Shown: positions 9,201-19,910, counted from the stretch's first letter. The stretch is DNA of 64,000 bases from Paenibacillus sedimenti (GCF_014534655.1 NZ_JACVVD010000006.1:1-64000), one strand, 5' to 3'. The notes: a model not told the origin generated them from the sequence alone. Made by a program: numbers and translations.

Positions 9201-10463
9201 TTATTCCTCGCTTTCACGCCAAACCTCAGCCCCGAGCGACGACAGGTTAAACACCAGATTCTCATAGCCTCGGTCAATGAACTCGACACCGGATACTTCA
9301 GTGACTCCACCGCTGCGAACACTTAATCCGGCGATAACGAGCGAAGCGCCTGCCCGCAGGTCCGTAGCTCTTACTTTGGCTGAACTAAGCTGAGAACCTT
9401 CGATAATGGCGGAGCGGCCTTCCACTTTCATTTTTGCTCCCATACGAACAAGTTCAGGAATATGCTTAAAACGATTGCTGTAAACATGATCTGTTAGTAT
9501 GCTAACTCCGCGTGCTTGAGTCAGGAGACTCGCCATCGGAGATTGTAAATCCGTCGCAAATCCCGGGTAAACGAGTGCTTTTACATCCACGCTCTCGTAT
9601 TCAGGCTGACCTACCACGCGTATGGATTCATCCATTTCGTAGATATGTACGCCCATTTCCTGAAGTTTAGCGGTAAGAGCTTCCATGTGCTTAGGAATTA
9701 CATTATCCACAGTGACATCACCGCGCGTTGCCGCCGCAGCAATCATGTAAGTACCGGCTTGAATACGGTCAGGGATAATGGAATGACGGCAGCCATGCAT
9801 TTCCGTAACGCCTTCAATACGGATCGTTTCGGTCCCTGCGCCTTTAATTTTGGCGCCCATCGAGTTTAATAGAGTAGCAACATCTATGATTTCAGGCTCT
9901 TTGGCCGCATTTTCAATAAGAGTAAAGCCTTTGGCACGAGATGCCGCGAGCATGATATTGATGGTAGCCCCGACACTGGCCATGTCCAAATAAATCTTTG
10001 CGCCACGCAGTTCTTTTGCGCGTATTTTTAATGCTCCGTTTTCATTACTGACTACCGCACCCAGTGCTTCAAAGCCTTTAATATGCAGGTCGATCGGACG
10101 AGGTTCAAAATTACACCCTCCGGGAAGCCCGATTGTCGCCTCTCCAAATCTACCAAGCAACGCTCCCATCAAGTAGTAGGAAGCACGCAACTTCTTCACT
10201 TTGCCATTGGGCATCGGAAGAGATTTCATAGAACTCGGATCAATCGTCATGCGATCCTCATTCCAATCAATCGTTGCACCTAAGTCCGTTAAAATTTCTG
10301 TATATGTAGCCACATCGCTGAGATGAGGCAGATTATCCAAAGTTACTGACGTCTCTGCAAGAACTGCAGCCGGAATCAAAGCGACAGCGCTGTTCTTCGC
10401 TCCGCTTATTTGAATCGTTCCCCGTAGTGGACGGCCACCGACCACCATTAATTTTTCCAACAT
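9201..10463 (-). CDS. murA: UDP-N-acetylglucosamine 1-carboxyvinyltransferase
   Basis: First committed step of peptidoglycan synthesis: transfer of enolpyruvate from PEP to UDP-GlcNAc. The 420-residue two-lobed EPSP-synthase fold carries the catalytic Cys117 in [14 protein letters not shown] (the residue that fosfomycin alkylates) and the N-terminal [13 protein letters not shown] substrate loop. The position upstream of rho and downstream of fbaA on the minus strand matches B. subtilis murAB (murZ), so this is probably the second MurA paralogue of the genome. Confidence 0.96.
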   Translation of the reverse strand: MLEKLMVVGGRPLRGTIQISGAKNSAVALIPAAVLAETSVTLDNLPHLSDVATYTEILTDLGATIDWNEDRMTIDPSSMKSLPMPNGKVKKLRASYYLMGALLGRFGEATIGLPGGCNFEPRPIDLHIKGFEALGAVVSNENGALKIRAKELRGAKIYLDMASVGATINIMLAASRAKGFTLIENAAKEPEIIDVATLLNSMGAKIKGAGTETIRIEGVTEMHGCRHSIIPDRIQAGTYMIAAAATRGDVTVDNVIPKHMEALTAKLQEMGVHIYEMDESIRVVGQPEYESVDVKALVYPGFATDLQSPMASLLTQARGVSILTDHVYSNRFKHIPELVRMGAKMKVEGRSAIIEGSQLSSAKVRATDLRAGASLVIAGLSVRSGGVTEVSGVEFIDRGYENLVFNLSSLGAEVWRESEE

Positions 10464-10515
10464 GATTCTCCCCCTACATCAGGTGCCTACTTGCTGTGAT
10501 TAGGACAGAGCTGTC

Positions 10516-10565
10516 CCGTGAAAAAACAGAAGAGGGAAACGCATCATAAAAAATGCATTTCCCAC
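10516..10565 (-). terminator. Intrinsic terminator after fbaA
   Basis: Minus-strand hairpin GGGAAAtGCAT...ATGCgTTTCCC, followed at a short distance by TCTTCTGTTTTTTC. It lies between fbaA and murA, which are both on the minus strand. Confidence 0.65.
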
Positions 10566-10584
10566 AATATCTATACAGTTGGAA

Positions 10585-11439
10585 TTAAGCTTGATTGCTG
10601 CTTCCGAACAATTGAATTTTGGATTTTACAACATCTACCATCGCTTTGCGAGCAGGTGTAAGGTATTTGCGAGGATCGTACACTTTCGCATCTTTGTTCA
10701 GCACTTCACGAATTGCTTCTGTGCAAGCCACTTGGTTTTCAGTGTTCACGTTGATTTTACCAACGCCAGCTGCGATGGATTTACGGATCATTTCGTCCGG
10801 AACGCCGGATCCGCCGTGCAATACAACAGGAACTGGAATTGCTTTGGAAACAGCTTCGATAATATCGAAGTGGATGTTAGGTTCACCAGCGTACATACCA
10901 TGCGCTGTACCTACAGCGATCGCCAAGCAATCAACGCCAGTTTCTTCATAGAAACGGATGGCTTCTTCCGGTTTTGCGAGGTTTGCATGCTCTTCGTCCA
11001 CGCTGATGTCATCCTCAACGCCGCCGATTGTTCCAAGCTCACCCTCAACGGATACGCCCATTGCACGAGCAGCTTTCACAACTTCTTTCGTCAAGCGAAT
11101 GTTCTCTTCGAAGGAGTAGTGGGAACCGTCAAACATAACGGAGCTGAATCCTGCGCGGATACATTTCATTGCTACTTCAAAGGAGCTGCCATGATCCAGG
11201 TGCAAGGCAATCGGCAGACCGGATTTTTTAGCTGCTGCTTCCGCAATAGCTACCGTAAATTCGATACCCATATATTTCAGTGCGCCTTCGCTAACACCAT
11301 AGATGAATGGGGATTTTAGTTCGATTGCCGCGTCCACGATTGCTTGAGCGAATTCAAGGTTGTTCATGTTGAACTGACCCACCGCGAATTTGTTCGCTTT
11401 TGCTTTTGGTAAAAACTCATTCATTGAAACCAATGCCAT
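10585..11439 (-). CDS. fbaA: Class II fructose-bisphosphate aldolase
   Basis: Zinc-dependent aldolase that reversibly cleaves fructose 1,6-bisphosphate. The 284-residue length is standard. LHLDHGSS carries the zinc-binding and catalytic His/Asp, CLAIAVGTAHGMY and VLHGGSGVPDE carry the other zinc histidines and the phosphate loop, and KINVNTE is near the C-terminus. It lies downstream of spo0F as in Bacillus. RBS: GGAGGAAG about 8 nt before ATG. Confidence 0.97.
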   Translation of the reverse strand: MALVSMNEFLPKAKANKFAVGQFNMNNLEFAQAIVDAAIELKSPFIYGVSEGALKYMGIEFTVAIAEAAAKKSGLPIALHLDHGSSFEVAMKCIRAGFSSVMFDGSHYSFEENIRLTKEVVKAARAMGVSVEGELGTIGGVEDDISVDEEHANLAKPEEAIRFYEETGVDCLAIAVGTAHGMYAGEPNIHFDIIEAVSKAIPVPVVLHGGSGVPDEMIRKSIAAGVGKINVNTENQVACTEAIREVLNKDAKVYDPRKYLTPARKAMVDVVKSKIQLFGSSNQA

Positions 11440-11564
11440 GTTTCTCTTCCTCCTAGAACCTTTTAGTAGATGCGTAAACCGCTCTTTGTCATACCTGAGT
11501 TATTATAGCACATATATTTTCAAATGATAACCAAGCCCTTAACAATTCCCTCATATAAACAATA

Positions 11565-11588
11565 AAAAAGACCCTAAAGATTAGGATC
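11565..11588 (-). terminator. Intrinsic terminator overlapping the spo0F stop
   Basis: Minus strand GATCCTAA-TC-TTTAGGGTC followed by TTTTTTATTG. The left arm contains the spo0F TAA stop codon, so termination is tightly coupled to the end of the gene. Confidence 0.7.
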
Positions 11589-11973
11589 CCACTGCAAAAC
11601 TATTGTTTGATTCGTTATTTAACTGCTTGTTGACCGCCATTCGCAATTCATCAATATCAAAAGGCTTCGTAAAATGCATGATCGCGCCAAGGTCCGTCGC
11701 TTCTTTAATCATGTCAAGCTCACCATAAGCCGTCATCATGATCACTTTAATGGATGGGTCGATTGCTTTGACATGCTTCAGTATGTCTAAACCATCCATA
11801 CCTGGAATCTTCATATCCAGTAATACAAGGTCGGGCGAGGAGTTCTTGACAATCTCTAAAGCCAGCTTACCATTCGATGCTTGATAGGTATCGTATCCTT
11901 CGTTGCTGAACACTTCCATGAGTAGTACGCGAATTCCGTTTTGATCATCGACAATCAATACTTTTTTCTTCAT
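11581..11973 (-). CDS. spo0F: Sporulation phosphorelay response regulator Spo0F
   Basis: Single-domain response regulator that accepts phosphate from sporulation kinases and passes it to Spo0B and then Spo0A. The acidic pocket is Asp9/Asp10, the phospho-acceptor is Asp53 ([11 protein letters not shown]), and the conserved Thr (IMMTAY) and Lys (HFTKPFD) are present. No output domain follows; 130 residues is the usual size. Location between pyrG and fbaA is as in B. subtilis. The upstream DNA holds a near-perfect sigma-H promoter and a Spo0A box, so the regulation also matches. Confidence 0.96.
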   Translation of the reverse strand: MKKKVLIVDDQNGIRVLLMEVFSNEGYDTYQASNGKLALEIVKNSSPDLVLLDMKIPGMDGLDILKHVKAIDPSIKVIMMTAYGELDMIKEATDLGAIMHFTKPFDIDELRMAVNKQLNNESNNSFAVGS

Positions 11974-12030
11974 AAGCTTGGTTCCCTCCCGAAAAACGAA
12001 TAACGAACTCCCATTTTCTATGAATGTATA

Positions 12031-12093
12031 TTATTCGCTATCCGTTCTCGATTTCCTTCCGGGGAACAAAACTTTATTGAAATGTTTGACAAA
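12031..12093 (-). promoter_or_regulatory. sigma-H promoter and Spo0A box of spo0F
   Basis: On the minus strand GAAGGAAAT (12051-12059), an 11-nt spacer and AGCGAATAA (12031-12039) fit the sigma-H consensus RnAGGAwww / RnnGAATww. A Spo0A box TTTGTCAAA (12085-12093) lies 26 bp further upstream. In B. subtilis spo0F is likewise driven by sigma-H and modulated by Spo0A-P. Confidence 0.85.
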
Positions 12094-12131
12094 TAAGAGG
12101 TTTTTCAGGAAGCCAGGTGAACCGGCAAAGA

Positions 12132-13745
<1,614 letters not shown>

Positions 13746-13865
13746 CTAAGATTTTTTTTAGAAACGCCAGACAGCTGGCTTTTGTACGCACCTGAACACC
13801 CTGTTTTCTAGTTTCCGCAAAACAGGGGTTTTCATGATAACGAAGTGAAAAAACATCCATGAAAA

Positions 13866-13902
13866 ACAAAAAAAGTGACACCCGTAGTGACGGGGCACTT
13901 TT
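13866..13902 (-). terminator. pyrG leader attenuator hairpin
   Basis: Minus-strand AAAGTG-C-CCCGT, loop CACT, ACGGG-TGT-CACTTT, followed by TTTTTG. It lies about 40 nt after the predicted transcription start and 130 nt before pyrG. The 5' arm is C-rich (GCCCCGT), as needed for pairing with a G-tract added at the RNA 5' end in the B. subtilis mechanism. Confidence 0.8.
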
Positions 13903-13937
13903 CGAACGCTCTCGCGAATTGTTAAGATTCTTTTAAA

Positions 13938-13978
13938 GCCCATGCAATAGTTTACTCTGAACCGATAGGGGCTGTCAA
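13938..13978 (-). promoter_or_regulatory. pyrG promoter with GGGC start site
   Basis: TTGACA (13973-13978), an 18-nt spacer, TAAACT (13949-13954), 7 nt, and then GGGC (13941-13938) as the predicted first transcribed bases. B. subtilis pyrG also starts with GGGC and adds extra G residues when CTP is low. The promoter lies immediately past the rpoE stop codon. Confidence 0.8.
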
Positions 13979-13984
13979 GACAAG

Positions 13985-14560
13985 TTATTTATCGTCTTCT
14001 TCGTCCCCATCTTCAAATTCAGCTTCCTCTTCCTCTTCTTCGAGATCTTCTTCCAGTTCTTCGTCAGACTCTTCAATGCCGGCGTCACCCAGATCTTCTT
14101 CCTCGATCTCTTCATCTTCGAAGAATTCGGAATCCTCCTCGGCATCCTCTTCACCCTCGGTACCGAAAGCATCGTAGTCGTCTTCCTCAGCGTAGGTATC
14201 TTCTTCTTCCTCCGCGTAAATATCCTCATCCAGATCATCGTCTTCATCGTTGATGATGCGAGGACGCTTCGCATTGCCAACCGCATCTTCGGATTTCTCA
14301 ACCGGATACCAGCGTTTCAAGCCCCACAAGTTGGAACCTACACAGGCAAAACGTCCATCGATGTTGATCTCTGTATATAGTTGGGCAATCACCTGCATAA
14401 CATCCTGCTCGGACAACCCTTTAATTTTAGCAATTTCCATCATCAGGTCACGATAATAAAAAGGCGTATTCGCCGATTTCAGCAATTCAAACGCTAAATC
14501 CACCATCGGCATTTCGCGCGCCTGCTCCGCGGTGATTTTGAGTGTATATTCGCTACCCAT
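13985..14560 (-). CDS. rpoE: RNA polymerase delta subunit
   Basis: Gram-positive specific subunit that reduces non-specific RNA binding and helps RNA polymerase recycle and respond to initiating NTP levels. The folded N-terminal domain (residues 1-90) contains MPMVDLAFELLKS and the winged-helix GSNLWGLKRW. The C-terminal half is almost entirely Asp/Glu. The 191-residue length is normal. It lies upstream of pyrG as in B. subtilis. The coding strand of the tail is extremely purine-rich, which explains the open frames on other strands. Confidence 0.95.
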   Translation of the reverse strand: MGSEYTLKITAEQAREMPMVDLAFELLKSANTPFYYRDLMMEIAKIKGLSEQDVMQVIAQLYTEINIDGRFACVGSNLWGLKRWYPVEKSEDAVGNAKRPRIINDEDDDLDEDIYAEEEEDTYAEEDDYDAFGTEGEEDAEEDSEFFEDEEIEEEDLGDAGIEESDEELEEDLEEEEEEAEFEDGDEEDDK

Positions 14561-14704
14561 CTAAGGCACATCCCTTCGACCGTCTTCTTCAAGTTCTTCT
14601 AACTACCTTATCCAATATCTTCATTAAGTAAAACCTATTTTTTCTAAAAATGCAACTATCCCCTTGGAATCGTTTCGTTAGAGGGATACGGGACGAATGA
14701 AACA

Positions 14705-14820
14705 AAATAAAACAAGCGAAGGTCCCCCCTCGCTTGCGACTGTATCCTCAGGAATCGTAGCGCTAGGGACGCTACGTTTCCACCACCTGAGAAAGAGACA
14801 CTCCTGCCGCGCCTCTCTAT
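14705..14820 (-). ncRNA. Candidate structured RNA or leader upstream of rpoE
   Basis: Read on the minus strand: a hairpin AGAGA...TCTCT (14818-14794); a two-tier hairpin with CTCAGG/CCTGAG (outer, 14791-14747) enclosing CGTAGCG/CGCTACG (inner, 14776-14756); then a terminator CAAGCG...CGCTTG (14736-14713) followed by TTTTATTTTGTTT. A possible promoter GTGTCA, 17 nt, TAGGAT lies just upstream (about 14826-14854). It could be an independent small RNA of about 115 nt or an attenuated leader of rpoE, which starts 150 nt further on. It does not match any riboswitch class I recognise. Confidence 0.5.
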
Positions 14821-14961
14821 TCATCCTATGTAAAACCTACGCATCTGACACGGGTTCGCACCCATTTATTTCATAAAAAGGCGATGACACGGTCAGGCCG
14901 GAAGACCTGTACATAAGATAGGGGAGATTCGATTATATGCTGTCACGAGGGGGATGGTATC

Positions 14962-16116
14962 ATGGATACAGCCACCTTTCTTCATCTGCTCAATGAGGAA
15001 ATCAGTCTCACCACACGTTCGGATAAAAAGCACGTTATCCATTTCCCATCGACCAAGGATTATTACGCTTGCAGATCCCAGCTGAAGCGAATGAAATCCA
15101 GCCACACCCACCTCTCCAAAGTACGCGACCTCGGCATTATTCACGCTTTTTCCTGTACACTTCGCGCTGATTCCAAGCTGAAGGCCATTTCCGGCGCCAC
15201 CGTCATCAAAGAAGATACCCGTATAACCGTACATCGAGTCCTTGGAAAGAAAAATACCGTTCGTAGGGCAATCTTCGCGGGCTCTCAAACTATTCCTTGG
15301 GGGGTCAATCAGATTGACGCTCCGGAAGCATGGGGCAAGTCAGTCGGCCAGAGCGTCCGGATTGGCGTCATTGATACGGGAATCGACTACAACCATCCGG
15401 ATTTGCGGACGTCAATTGCGCGCGGTGTGAATTTATTGAACCGCAGCATGCTGCCCTATGATGATAATGGACACGGCACGCATATTGCAGGAACTATCGC
15501 TGCTACAGGCAGGCATACAGGTATTGTCGGCGTTGCTCCAAGGGCAATTATTCATCCGGTCAAAGCGTTCGACTACAACGGAAGCGCTTATGTGTCCGAC
15601 ATTATCGCAGGCATTGACTGGTGTGTACAGAACGATCTTGACGTGATCAATATGAGCTTTGGCATGAAAACGTATAATCGGTCACTGGAGCAAGCTGTTA
15701 TGAATGCCTATTTCAAAGGCAAAGTGATTGTCGCCTCCTCAGGCAATGACGGCAAACGCAAAACGGTCGATTACCCCGCCCGCTTCCCGCAGGTCGTCTC
15801 TGTAGGCGCGACGACACGTCTGGGTAAAATCGCTCCCTTTAGCAATCGAGGGAAGCAAATCGATGTTTATGCGCCAGGCGAGCGGATTTATTCCTCCTGG
15901 CTTCACGGCAAATACAACGAGCTGAGCGGAACCTCAATGGCTACCGCCCACGTTAGCGGCGTTATCGCCTTGATGCTGTCCATCAAGCCGAGCCTCGGAC
16001 CGCTGCAGATCAAGAATATCCTGAGGCGCTGCGCAAGCAACCTCGGCAAGCGCGAAAGCTTGCGCTGGCGCCCAGGGCAGATTAATGCCCGGCGTGCGCT
16101 TAGCGCGCTGAAGTGA
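14962..16116 (+). CDS. Subtilisin-like serine peptidase (S8), no signal peptide
   Basis: A 384-residue S8 protease. The catalytic triad is Asp138 (VIDTGID), His171 (NGHGTH) and Ser325 (SGTSMATAH), with oxyanion Asn262. The first 100 residues may be an inhibitory propeptide. No signal peptide is visible: the N-terminus (MDTATFLHLLNEEIS) is charged and non-hydrophobic, so the enzyme is either intracellular or exported by another route. The start has GAGGGGGA 8 nt upstream. It stands alone, divergent from rpoE and convergent with argS. The substrate is unknown. Confidence 0.9.
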   Translation: MDTATFLHLLNEEISLTTRSDKKHVIHFPSTKDYYACRSQLKRMKSSHTHLSKVRDLGIIHAFSCTLRADSKLKAISGATVIKEDTRITVHRVLGKKNTVRRAIFAGSQTIPWGVNQIDAPEAWGKSVGQSVRIGVIDTGIDYNHPDLRTSIARGVNLLNRSMLPYDDNGHGTHIAGTIAATGRHTGIVGVAPRAIIHPVKAFDYNGSAYVSDIIAGIDWCVQNDLDVINMSFGMKTYNRSLEQAVMNAYFKGKVIVASSGNDGKRKTVDYPARFPQVVSVGATTRLGKIAPFSNRGKQIDVYAPGERIYSSWLHGKYNELSGTSMATAHVSGVIALMLSIKPSLGPLQIKNILRRCASNLGKRESLRWRPGQINARRALSALK

Positions 16117-16170
16117 GTTCGCTCCGGCCGAGATGGTCGGTACCCGCGGGGGTTGATTGACGGGCTATAA

Positions 16171-16340
16171 TCATGCACAGAATGCCGGTAATTGCCATTA
16201 GCAGCGTCCGGCATCCGAAAATCATGCAAATTATGCCGGTAAGTTCCCGAATTTGCATTTGTGCGGCATTTATCAGCGGAATTACAAGCATTATATGCAT
16301 GTAATTCACTTCATTTAGCGGAAAAGCCGGAAAATCCGGC
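16171..16340. repeat. Intergenic array with 51-bp periodicity (locus 1)
   Basis: TCATGCA...ATGCCGGTAA occurs at 16171 and again at 16222, exactly 51 bp apart. Inverted repeats overlay this: ATGCCGG/CCGGCAT (16182-16214), TGCAAATT/AATTTGCA across the second unit, GAATTACA/TGTAATTC (16279-16307) and GCCGGA/TCCGGC (16326-16340). The region separates the S8 peptidase from the argS terminator. The first two units are clear; the third and fourth are only hairpins near the expected phase. Confidence 0.5.
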
Positions 16341-16385
16341 ACTTTTTACAGTTAATTTAATCGAGCGAGCAGGAGCAAAGATAAT

Positions 16386-16432
16386 AAGGGATCAAGCAAA
16401 TAGGAGAAAACTCCTTTGCTTGATCCCTTTTT
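16386..16432. terminator. Bidirectional terminator between S8 peptidase and argS
   Basis: A 15-bp near-perfect stem AAGGGATCAAGCAAA / TTTGCTTGATCCCTT with TTTTT on the plus strand and TTATTATC on the minus strand, between convergent genes. Confidence 0.85.
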
Positions 16433-16448
16433 GAGCTGTTTCCGGAGC

Positions 16449-18122
16449 TTACATCCGCTCTGGAGCCGATACGCCAACGACGCGAAGCACGTTGGCTAAA
16501 GTCGTGCGCAAAGCGCCAAGCAGCGCGAGGCGTGCCTGGGTGAGCGCTGCGTCATCCGTAATGACGTAGTGGCCCTTGTAGTAGCTATGGAACTGGCTCG
16601 CCAGTTCATAGACATAGCGGATGAGCCGATGCGGCGCATACTGCTCGGCAGCCACGGCGACTTCCTCCGGAAGCTCGCCGATTTTGCGCAGCAGGTCGAA
16701 CTCGGCTTCCGCCGTGAGGCGGGATAGATCGACCTGCTCCAGCGGCAGGATCTCGATGCCTTGCTCCGCCGCCTGGCGGTAGATACTGCAAATCCGTGCG
16801 TGTGCATACTGTACGTAGAAGACCGGGTTCTCATTGGACTGCGAAACCGCAAGGTCCATGTCAAAGTCCAGATGCGAATCCATGCTGCGCATCGTGAAGA
16901 AGTAACGGATCGGGTCGACGCCGACCTCGTCCATGAGGTCCTCCATCGTAACGGCTTTGCCGGTACGCTTGGACATCTTCACCTTTTCCCCGTTTTGGAA
17001 AAGGCTCACCATCTGCGCGATCAGCACGACGAGCCGATCGGCTTCGAACCCCAGCGCCGTCATGGCGGCTTTCATCCGCGGGATGTAGCCGTGATGGTCG
17101 GCACCCCAGATATTGATCAGGCGGTCGTAGCCGCGCTCGAATTTGTTGCGATGGTAGGCGATATCCGGCGTCAAGTACGTGAAGGAGCCGTCGTTCTTGA
17201 TCAGAACGCGGTTCTTATCGTCACCGAGCGGTGTGGTGTTCAACCAGGTTGCGCCGTCCTCCTCATACACGTGACCGTTGTCACGAAGCTCTTGGAGCAC
17301 GCCTGGGATGAGGTTGTCCTCGTAAATGGACGTTTCCGAAAACCAGTGATCGAATTGAACGCCGAAACGGCCGAGGTCACGCTTGATTTTGTCAAGCTCC
17401 TTCTCGAGACCATACGTACGGAAGTACGAGCGGCGCTCCTCTTCAGACAAGCTCAGCAGGCTATCACCTTTGTCAGCAGCCAGTTCAGCGGCAAAACCTT
17501 TGATGTCTTCGCCAAAGTAGCCGTCTTCCGGCATCTCGGCATCTTGGCCGAGCGCTTGGAGATAACGAGCTTCGATCGACTTGGCCAAGTTCAACACTTG
17601 GTTCCCTGCGTCATTAATGTAATACTCCCGCGATACATCGTATCCGGCGAGGTCGAGCACGTTGCACAGCGCATCGCCAACCGCCGCTCCGCGGGCATGA
17701 CCCAGATGTAATGAACCTGTAGGGTTCGCACTGACGAACTCGACTTGTACTTTGAGACCTTGTCCGACATTAATAGCACCGTAACGGCTGCCCTGCTCGG
17801 CTACCTCCGCGATGAGCGGATAAAGGTAAACTTTATTCATTTTGAAGTTAATGAAGCCCGGTCCGGCAATATCAGCTGACGCAATATACGCCTTTTCTTT
17901 TTGCAGATTAGCAATAATTTGCTCTGCAATTTGTCTTGGGTTTTGTTTGGCGATTCGGGTCAATTGCATCGCGACATTCGTCGCAAAGTCTCCGTGCGCC
18001 TTGTCCTTAGGCACCTCTAACGTGATTTCCGGCATTTGTGCGGCATCGATAATGCCCGCTGCTGTGACGGCTTCGGTAATGGCTTGTTTAACGATCGTTT
18101 TAACTTGGTTTAATACGTCCAT
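16449..18122 (-). CDS. argS: Arginyl-tRNA synthetase
   Basis: Class Ia synthetase that charges tRNA-Arg. The HIGH motif is HLGH (in [15 protein letters not shown]), the KMSKS motif is KMSKR, and the N-terminal Add-1 domain ([17 protein letters not shown]) and C-terminal DALR anticodon-binding domain are present. Length 557. Together with ywiB, ending 6 nt upstream, it forms a two-gene operon as in B. subtilis. The C-terminal third is unusually GC-rich, producing several long spurious frames. Confidence 0.97.
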   Translation of the reverse strand: MDVLNQVKTIVKQAITEAVTAAGIIDAAQMPEITLEVPKDKAHGDFATNVAMQLTRIAKQNPRQIAEQIIANLQKEKAYIASADIAGPGFINFKMNKVYLYPLIAEVAEQGSRYGAINVGQGLKVQVEFVSANPTGSLHLGHARGAAVGDALCNVLDLAGYDVSREYYINDAGNQVLNLAKSIEARYLQALGQDAEMPEDGYFGEDIKGFAAELAADKGDSLLSLSEEERRSYFRTYGLEKELDKIKRDLGRFGVQFDHWFSETSIYEDNLIPGVLQELRDNGHVYEEDGATWLNTTPLGDDKNRVLIKNDGSFTYLTPDIAYHRNKFERGYDRLINIWGADHHGYIPRMKAAMTALGFEADRLVVLIAQMVSLFQNGEKVKMSKRTGKAVTMEDLMDEVGVDPIRYFFTMRSMDSHLDFDMDLAVSQSNENPVFYVQYAHARICSIYRQAAEQGIEILPLEQVDLSRLTAEAEFDLLRKIGELPEEVAVAAEQYAPHRLIRYVYELASQFHSYYKGHYVITDDAALTQARLALLGALRTTLANVLRVVGVSAPERM

Positions 18123-18128
18123 TGTTGG

Positions 18129-18539
18129 TTACTCCTCCTGAATCAACAACTTGATCCGATAATGTCCTGCGTGCGTGCCTGATGCATATAAATCATAGCT
18201 CCACCTCGTGATGCCGATCCCTTGCTCAGCCGTAGATGTCAGCTCGTGAGTCTCGATTTCGAGTTCCATTCTTCCTTGGGCCGTCTGATAAAAGCCTACC
18301 CGCTTCTCGCCAGGAACAAACGTTTGCTCCGCCTGCACGTCACCTTGCCGGATGATTCGAATCTGGTTGGTCTCCAGCTTGATAAGCGTTACAGTTCGTC
18401 CGAGCTCGTTCTGCGCTTCTTCATAGCGGATATAGGTATGCTCTCCCTTAGGATAGAGATCCCCCTTCGCCTTCTGAACCGTGGTCTCGCTTCCGCTTCG
18501 GCTCTCAATCCGGATCCGCACACGTTGCTTAGCCGTCAT
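18129..18539 (-). CDS. ywiB: DUF1934 family beta-barrel protein YwiB
   Basis: A 136-residue protein of the DUF1934/YwiB family, a lipocalin-like beta-barrel of unknown function. Strands alternate throughout (TYIRYEEAQ, VTLIKLETNQIRIIRQG, HYRIKLLIQ). In Bacillus ywiB precedes argS with the same tight spacing, here 6 nt. A sigma-A promoter lies about 70 nt upstream of its start. Confidence 0.85.
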   Translation of the reverse strand: MTAKQRVRIRIESRSGSETTVQKAKGDLYPKGEHTYIRYEEAQNELGRTVTLIKLETNQIRIIRQGDVQAEQTFVPGEKRVGFYQTAQGRMELEIETHELTSTAEQGIGITRWSYDLYASGTHAGHYRIKLLIQEE

Positions 18540-18607
18540 CGTCCGTCATTCTCCTGTTCTTCAAAGCTTGCTTACGCCTTATGTCAAGATAAGGCAAGAT
18601 AGGTATT

Positions 18608-18636
18608 AGTGTATAATATAAGGTCTGCGAATTCAA
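18608..18636 (-). promoter_or_regulatory. Promoter of the ywiB-argS operon
   Basis: Minus-strand TTGAAT (18631-18636), 17-nt spacer, TACACT (18608-18613), giving a leader of about 60 nt before ywiB. Confidence 0.6.
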
Positions 18637-18889
18637 TGTGGAGAGCAAAATCAGGCTGATCGGGGCGGTAAATAGCGAGCTTCCATACCCATAAGCGCTC
18701 ACTCTTCTTTGGATGGTCCGTAGGCTCCCGTTACAGGTATTCCCGCTTGGCGCATCAAGCACCGAACATTGTTCGTAAAATTGCGTCACTTGGTCGCTAT
18801 GCCCTCATTTAAGCGTTGGCGGCGCGATTCAGCGTCCAGAGCGGCGCTATTAACGAACAATGGGCTTTATACGCTTTTTCAAGAGCAAC
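18637..18889. other. Hairpin-rich intergenic stretch, no gene seen
   Basis: About 250 bp with no coding signal. Short inverted repeats are AGCG..CTT/AAGCGCT (18674-18699), GCTTG/CAAGC (18745-18760) and the 13-bp palindrome CGAACATTGTTCG (18763-18775). They are unevenly spaced, unlike the 51-bp arrays elsewhere. Confidence 0.4.
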
Positions 18890-18934
18890 AAAAAAACCGC
18901 CAGCACTTCTTGCAATCGCAAGAAATCTGACGGT
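18890..18934 (-). terminator. Intrinsic terminator after speE
   Basis: Minus-strand hairpin with arms CCGtCAGatTTCTTGC and GCAAGAAgtgCTGgCGG, followed by TTTTTTTG, just past the speE stop codon. Confidence 0.9.
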
Positions 18935-18941
18935 TTCTAGT

Positions 18942-19769
18942 TTATTTCACCAAATCTTCCACAAATCTAGGCAATACAAATGCCGCTGCGTGCAGACGCG
19001 GTGTGTAGTATTTTGTCGGGAACTCAGGAATGGAAGCTTCCTCCACCTGAAGCGGATCGTGCTTTTTGCTGCCCATGGTGAATGTCCAAAGACCGCTTGG
19101 GTATGTAGGAATGTTTGCGCAATAAACGCGCACGATCGGGAAGATTTCTTTGACGTCACGGTTTACCGTTTGGATCAAATCGGCTTTGAACCATGGATTG
19201 TCGGTTTGCGCAACGAAAATACCGTCTTCTTTTAATGCGTCGAAAATGCCTTGGTAGAAGCCTTTTGTGAACAGCTCAACGGCTGGGCCTACCGGCTCTG
19301 TGGAGTCGACCATGATGACGTCATAGGTGTTTTTGTTGTCATGGATATGCATGTAGCCGTCGTTCACGATGACTTCAACTCGAGGGTTGTCTAACTCGCC
19401 GGCGATCGTCGGAAGGTATTTTTTGGAGTACTCGATCACTTTGCCGTCGATGTCGACCAGCACGGCTTTTTTCACTTTCGGATGCTTCATAATTTCACGG
19501 ATAACTCCGCCGTCGCCGCCGCCTACAACAAGCACATTCTCAGGGTTCGGGTGCGTCACGAGCGCAGGATGCGCAACCATTTCATGGTAAACGAACTCGT
19601 CTTTCACGGTTGTCATGACCATGCCGTCCAAGGTAAGCATCGTACCCCACTCTTCGGTTTCGATCATCGCGAGGTCTTGGAAATCCGTTTGTTCTCTTAC
19701 GTAAGTTTCTTTCACTTTGGCTGTAATTCCAAAGCTGTCGGTTTGTTTCTCTGTGTACCACAAATCCAT
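18942..19769 (-). CDS. speE: Spermidine synthase
   Basis: Transfers aminopropyl from decarboxylated SAM to putrescine. The Rossmann core carries [15 protein letters not shown], the catalytic Asp in [11 protein letters not shown] and the QTDNPW loop. Start at 19769 (MDLWYTEKQ) matches the family N-terminus and has GAGGG 7 nt upstream; ATG at 19775 sits too close to that site. The product is 275 residues. In B. subtilis speE is likewise next to pbpG (ywhE) and ywhD; here the PBP gene is divergent. No agmatinase (speB) gene follows in the window. Confidence 0.96.
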   Translation of the reverse strand: MDLWYTEKQTDSFGITAKVKETYVREQTDFQDLAMIETEEWGTMLTLDGMVMTTVKDEFVYHEMVAHPALVTHPNPENVLVVGGGDGGVIREIMKHPKVKKAVLVDIDGKVIEYSKKYLPTIAGELDNPRVEVIVNDGYMHIHDNKNTYDVIMVDSTEPVGPAVELFTKGFYQGIFDALKEDGIFVAQTDNPWFKADLIQTVNRDVKEIFPIVRVYCANIPTYPSGLWTFTMGSKKHDPLQVEEASIPEFPTKYYTPRLHAAAFVLPRFVEDLVK

Positions 19770-19910
19770 GTTCATGCCCTCTTTCGTTCTATATTGGATG
19801 TATAAATCCTGATATTCGTATCCTTAAACAGTGTTCCACCAGATGGAAATGTCATGCAAAAAGAAGCGACCATTTGCCCCACCCTCATACACACAAATTT
19901 TAGCAGTTGC

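Noticed and set aside
13975..14301. 108-codon minus-strand frame overlapping rpoE, rich in Arg/Lys/Met
   Set aside because: A frame-shifted shadow of the acidic, purine-rich rpoE tail.
14705..14935. Lysine, cobalamin or T-box riboswitch upstream of rpoE or the S8 gene
   Set aside because: Short stretches look similar (GAGGCGCG, GCCGGAAGACCTG), but the required conserved cores and order are missing on both strands.
16761..17711. 316-codon plus-strand frame
   Set aside because: Antisense to argS, which has all synthetase motifs; open only because of GC-rich codon use.
18529..18789. 86-codon minus-strand frame upstream of ywiB
   Set aside because: It spans the ywiB-argS promoter and overlaps the ywiB start; no ribosome site.
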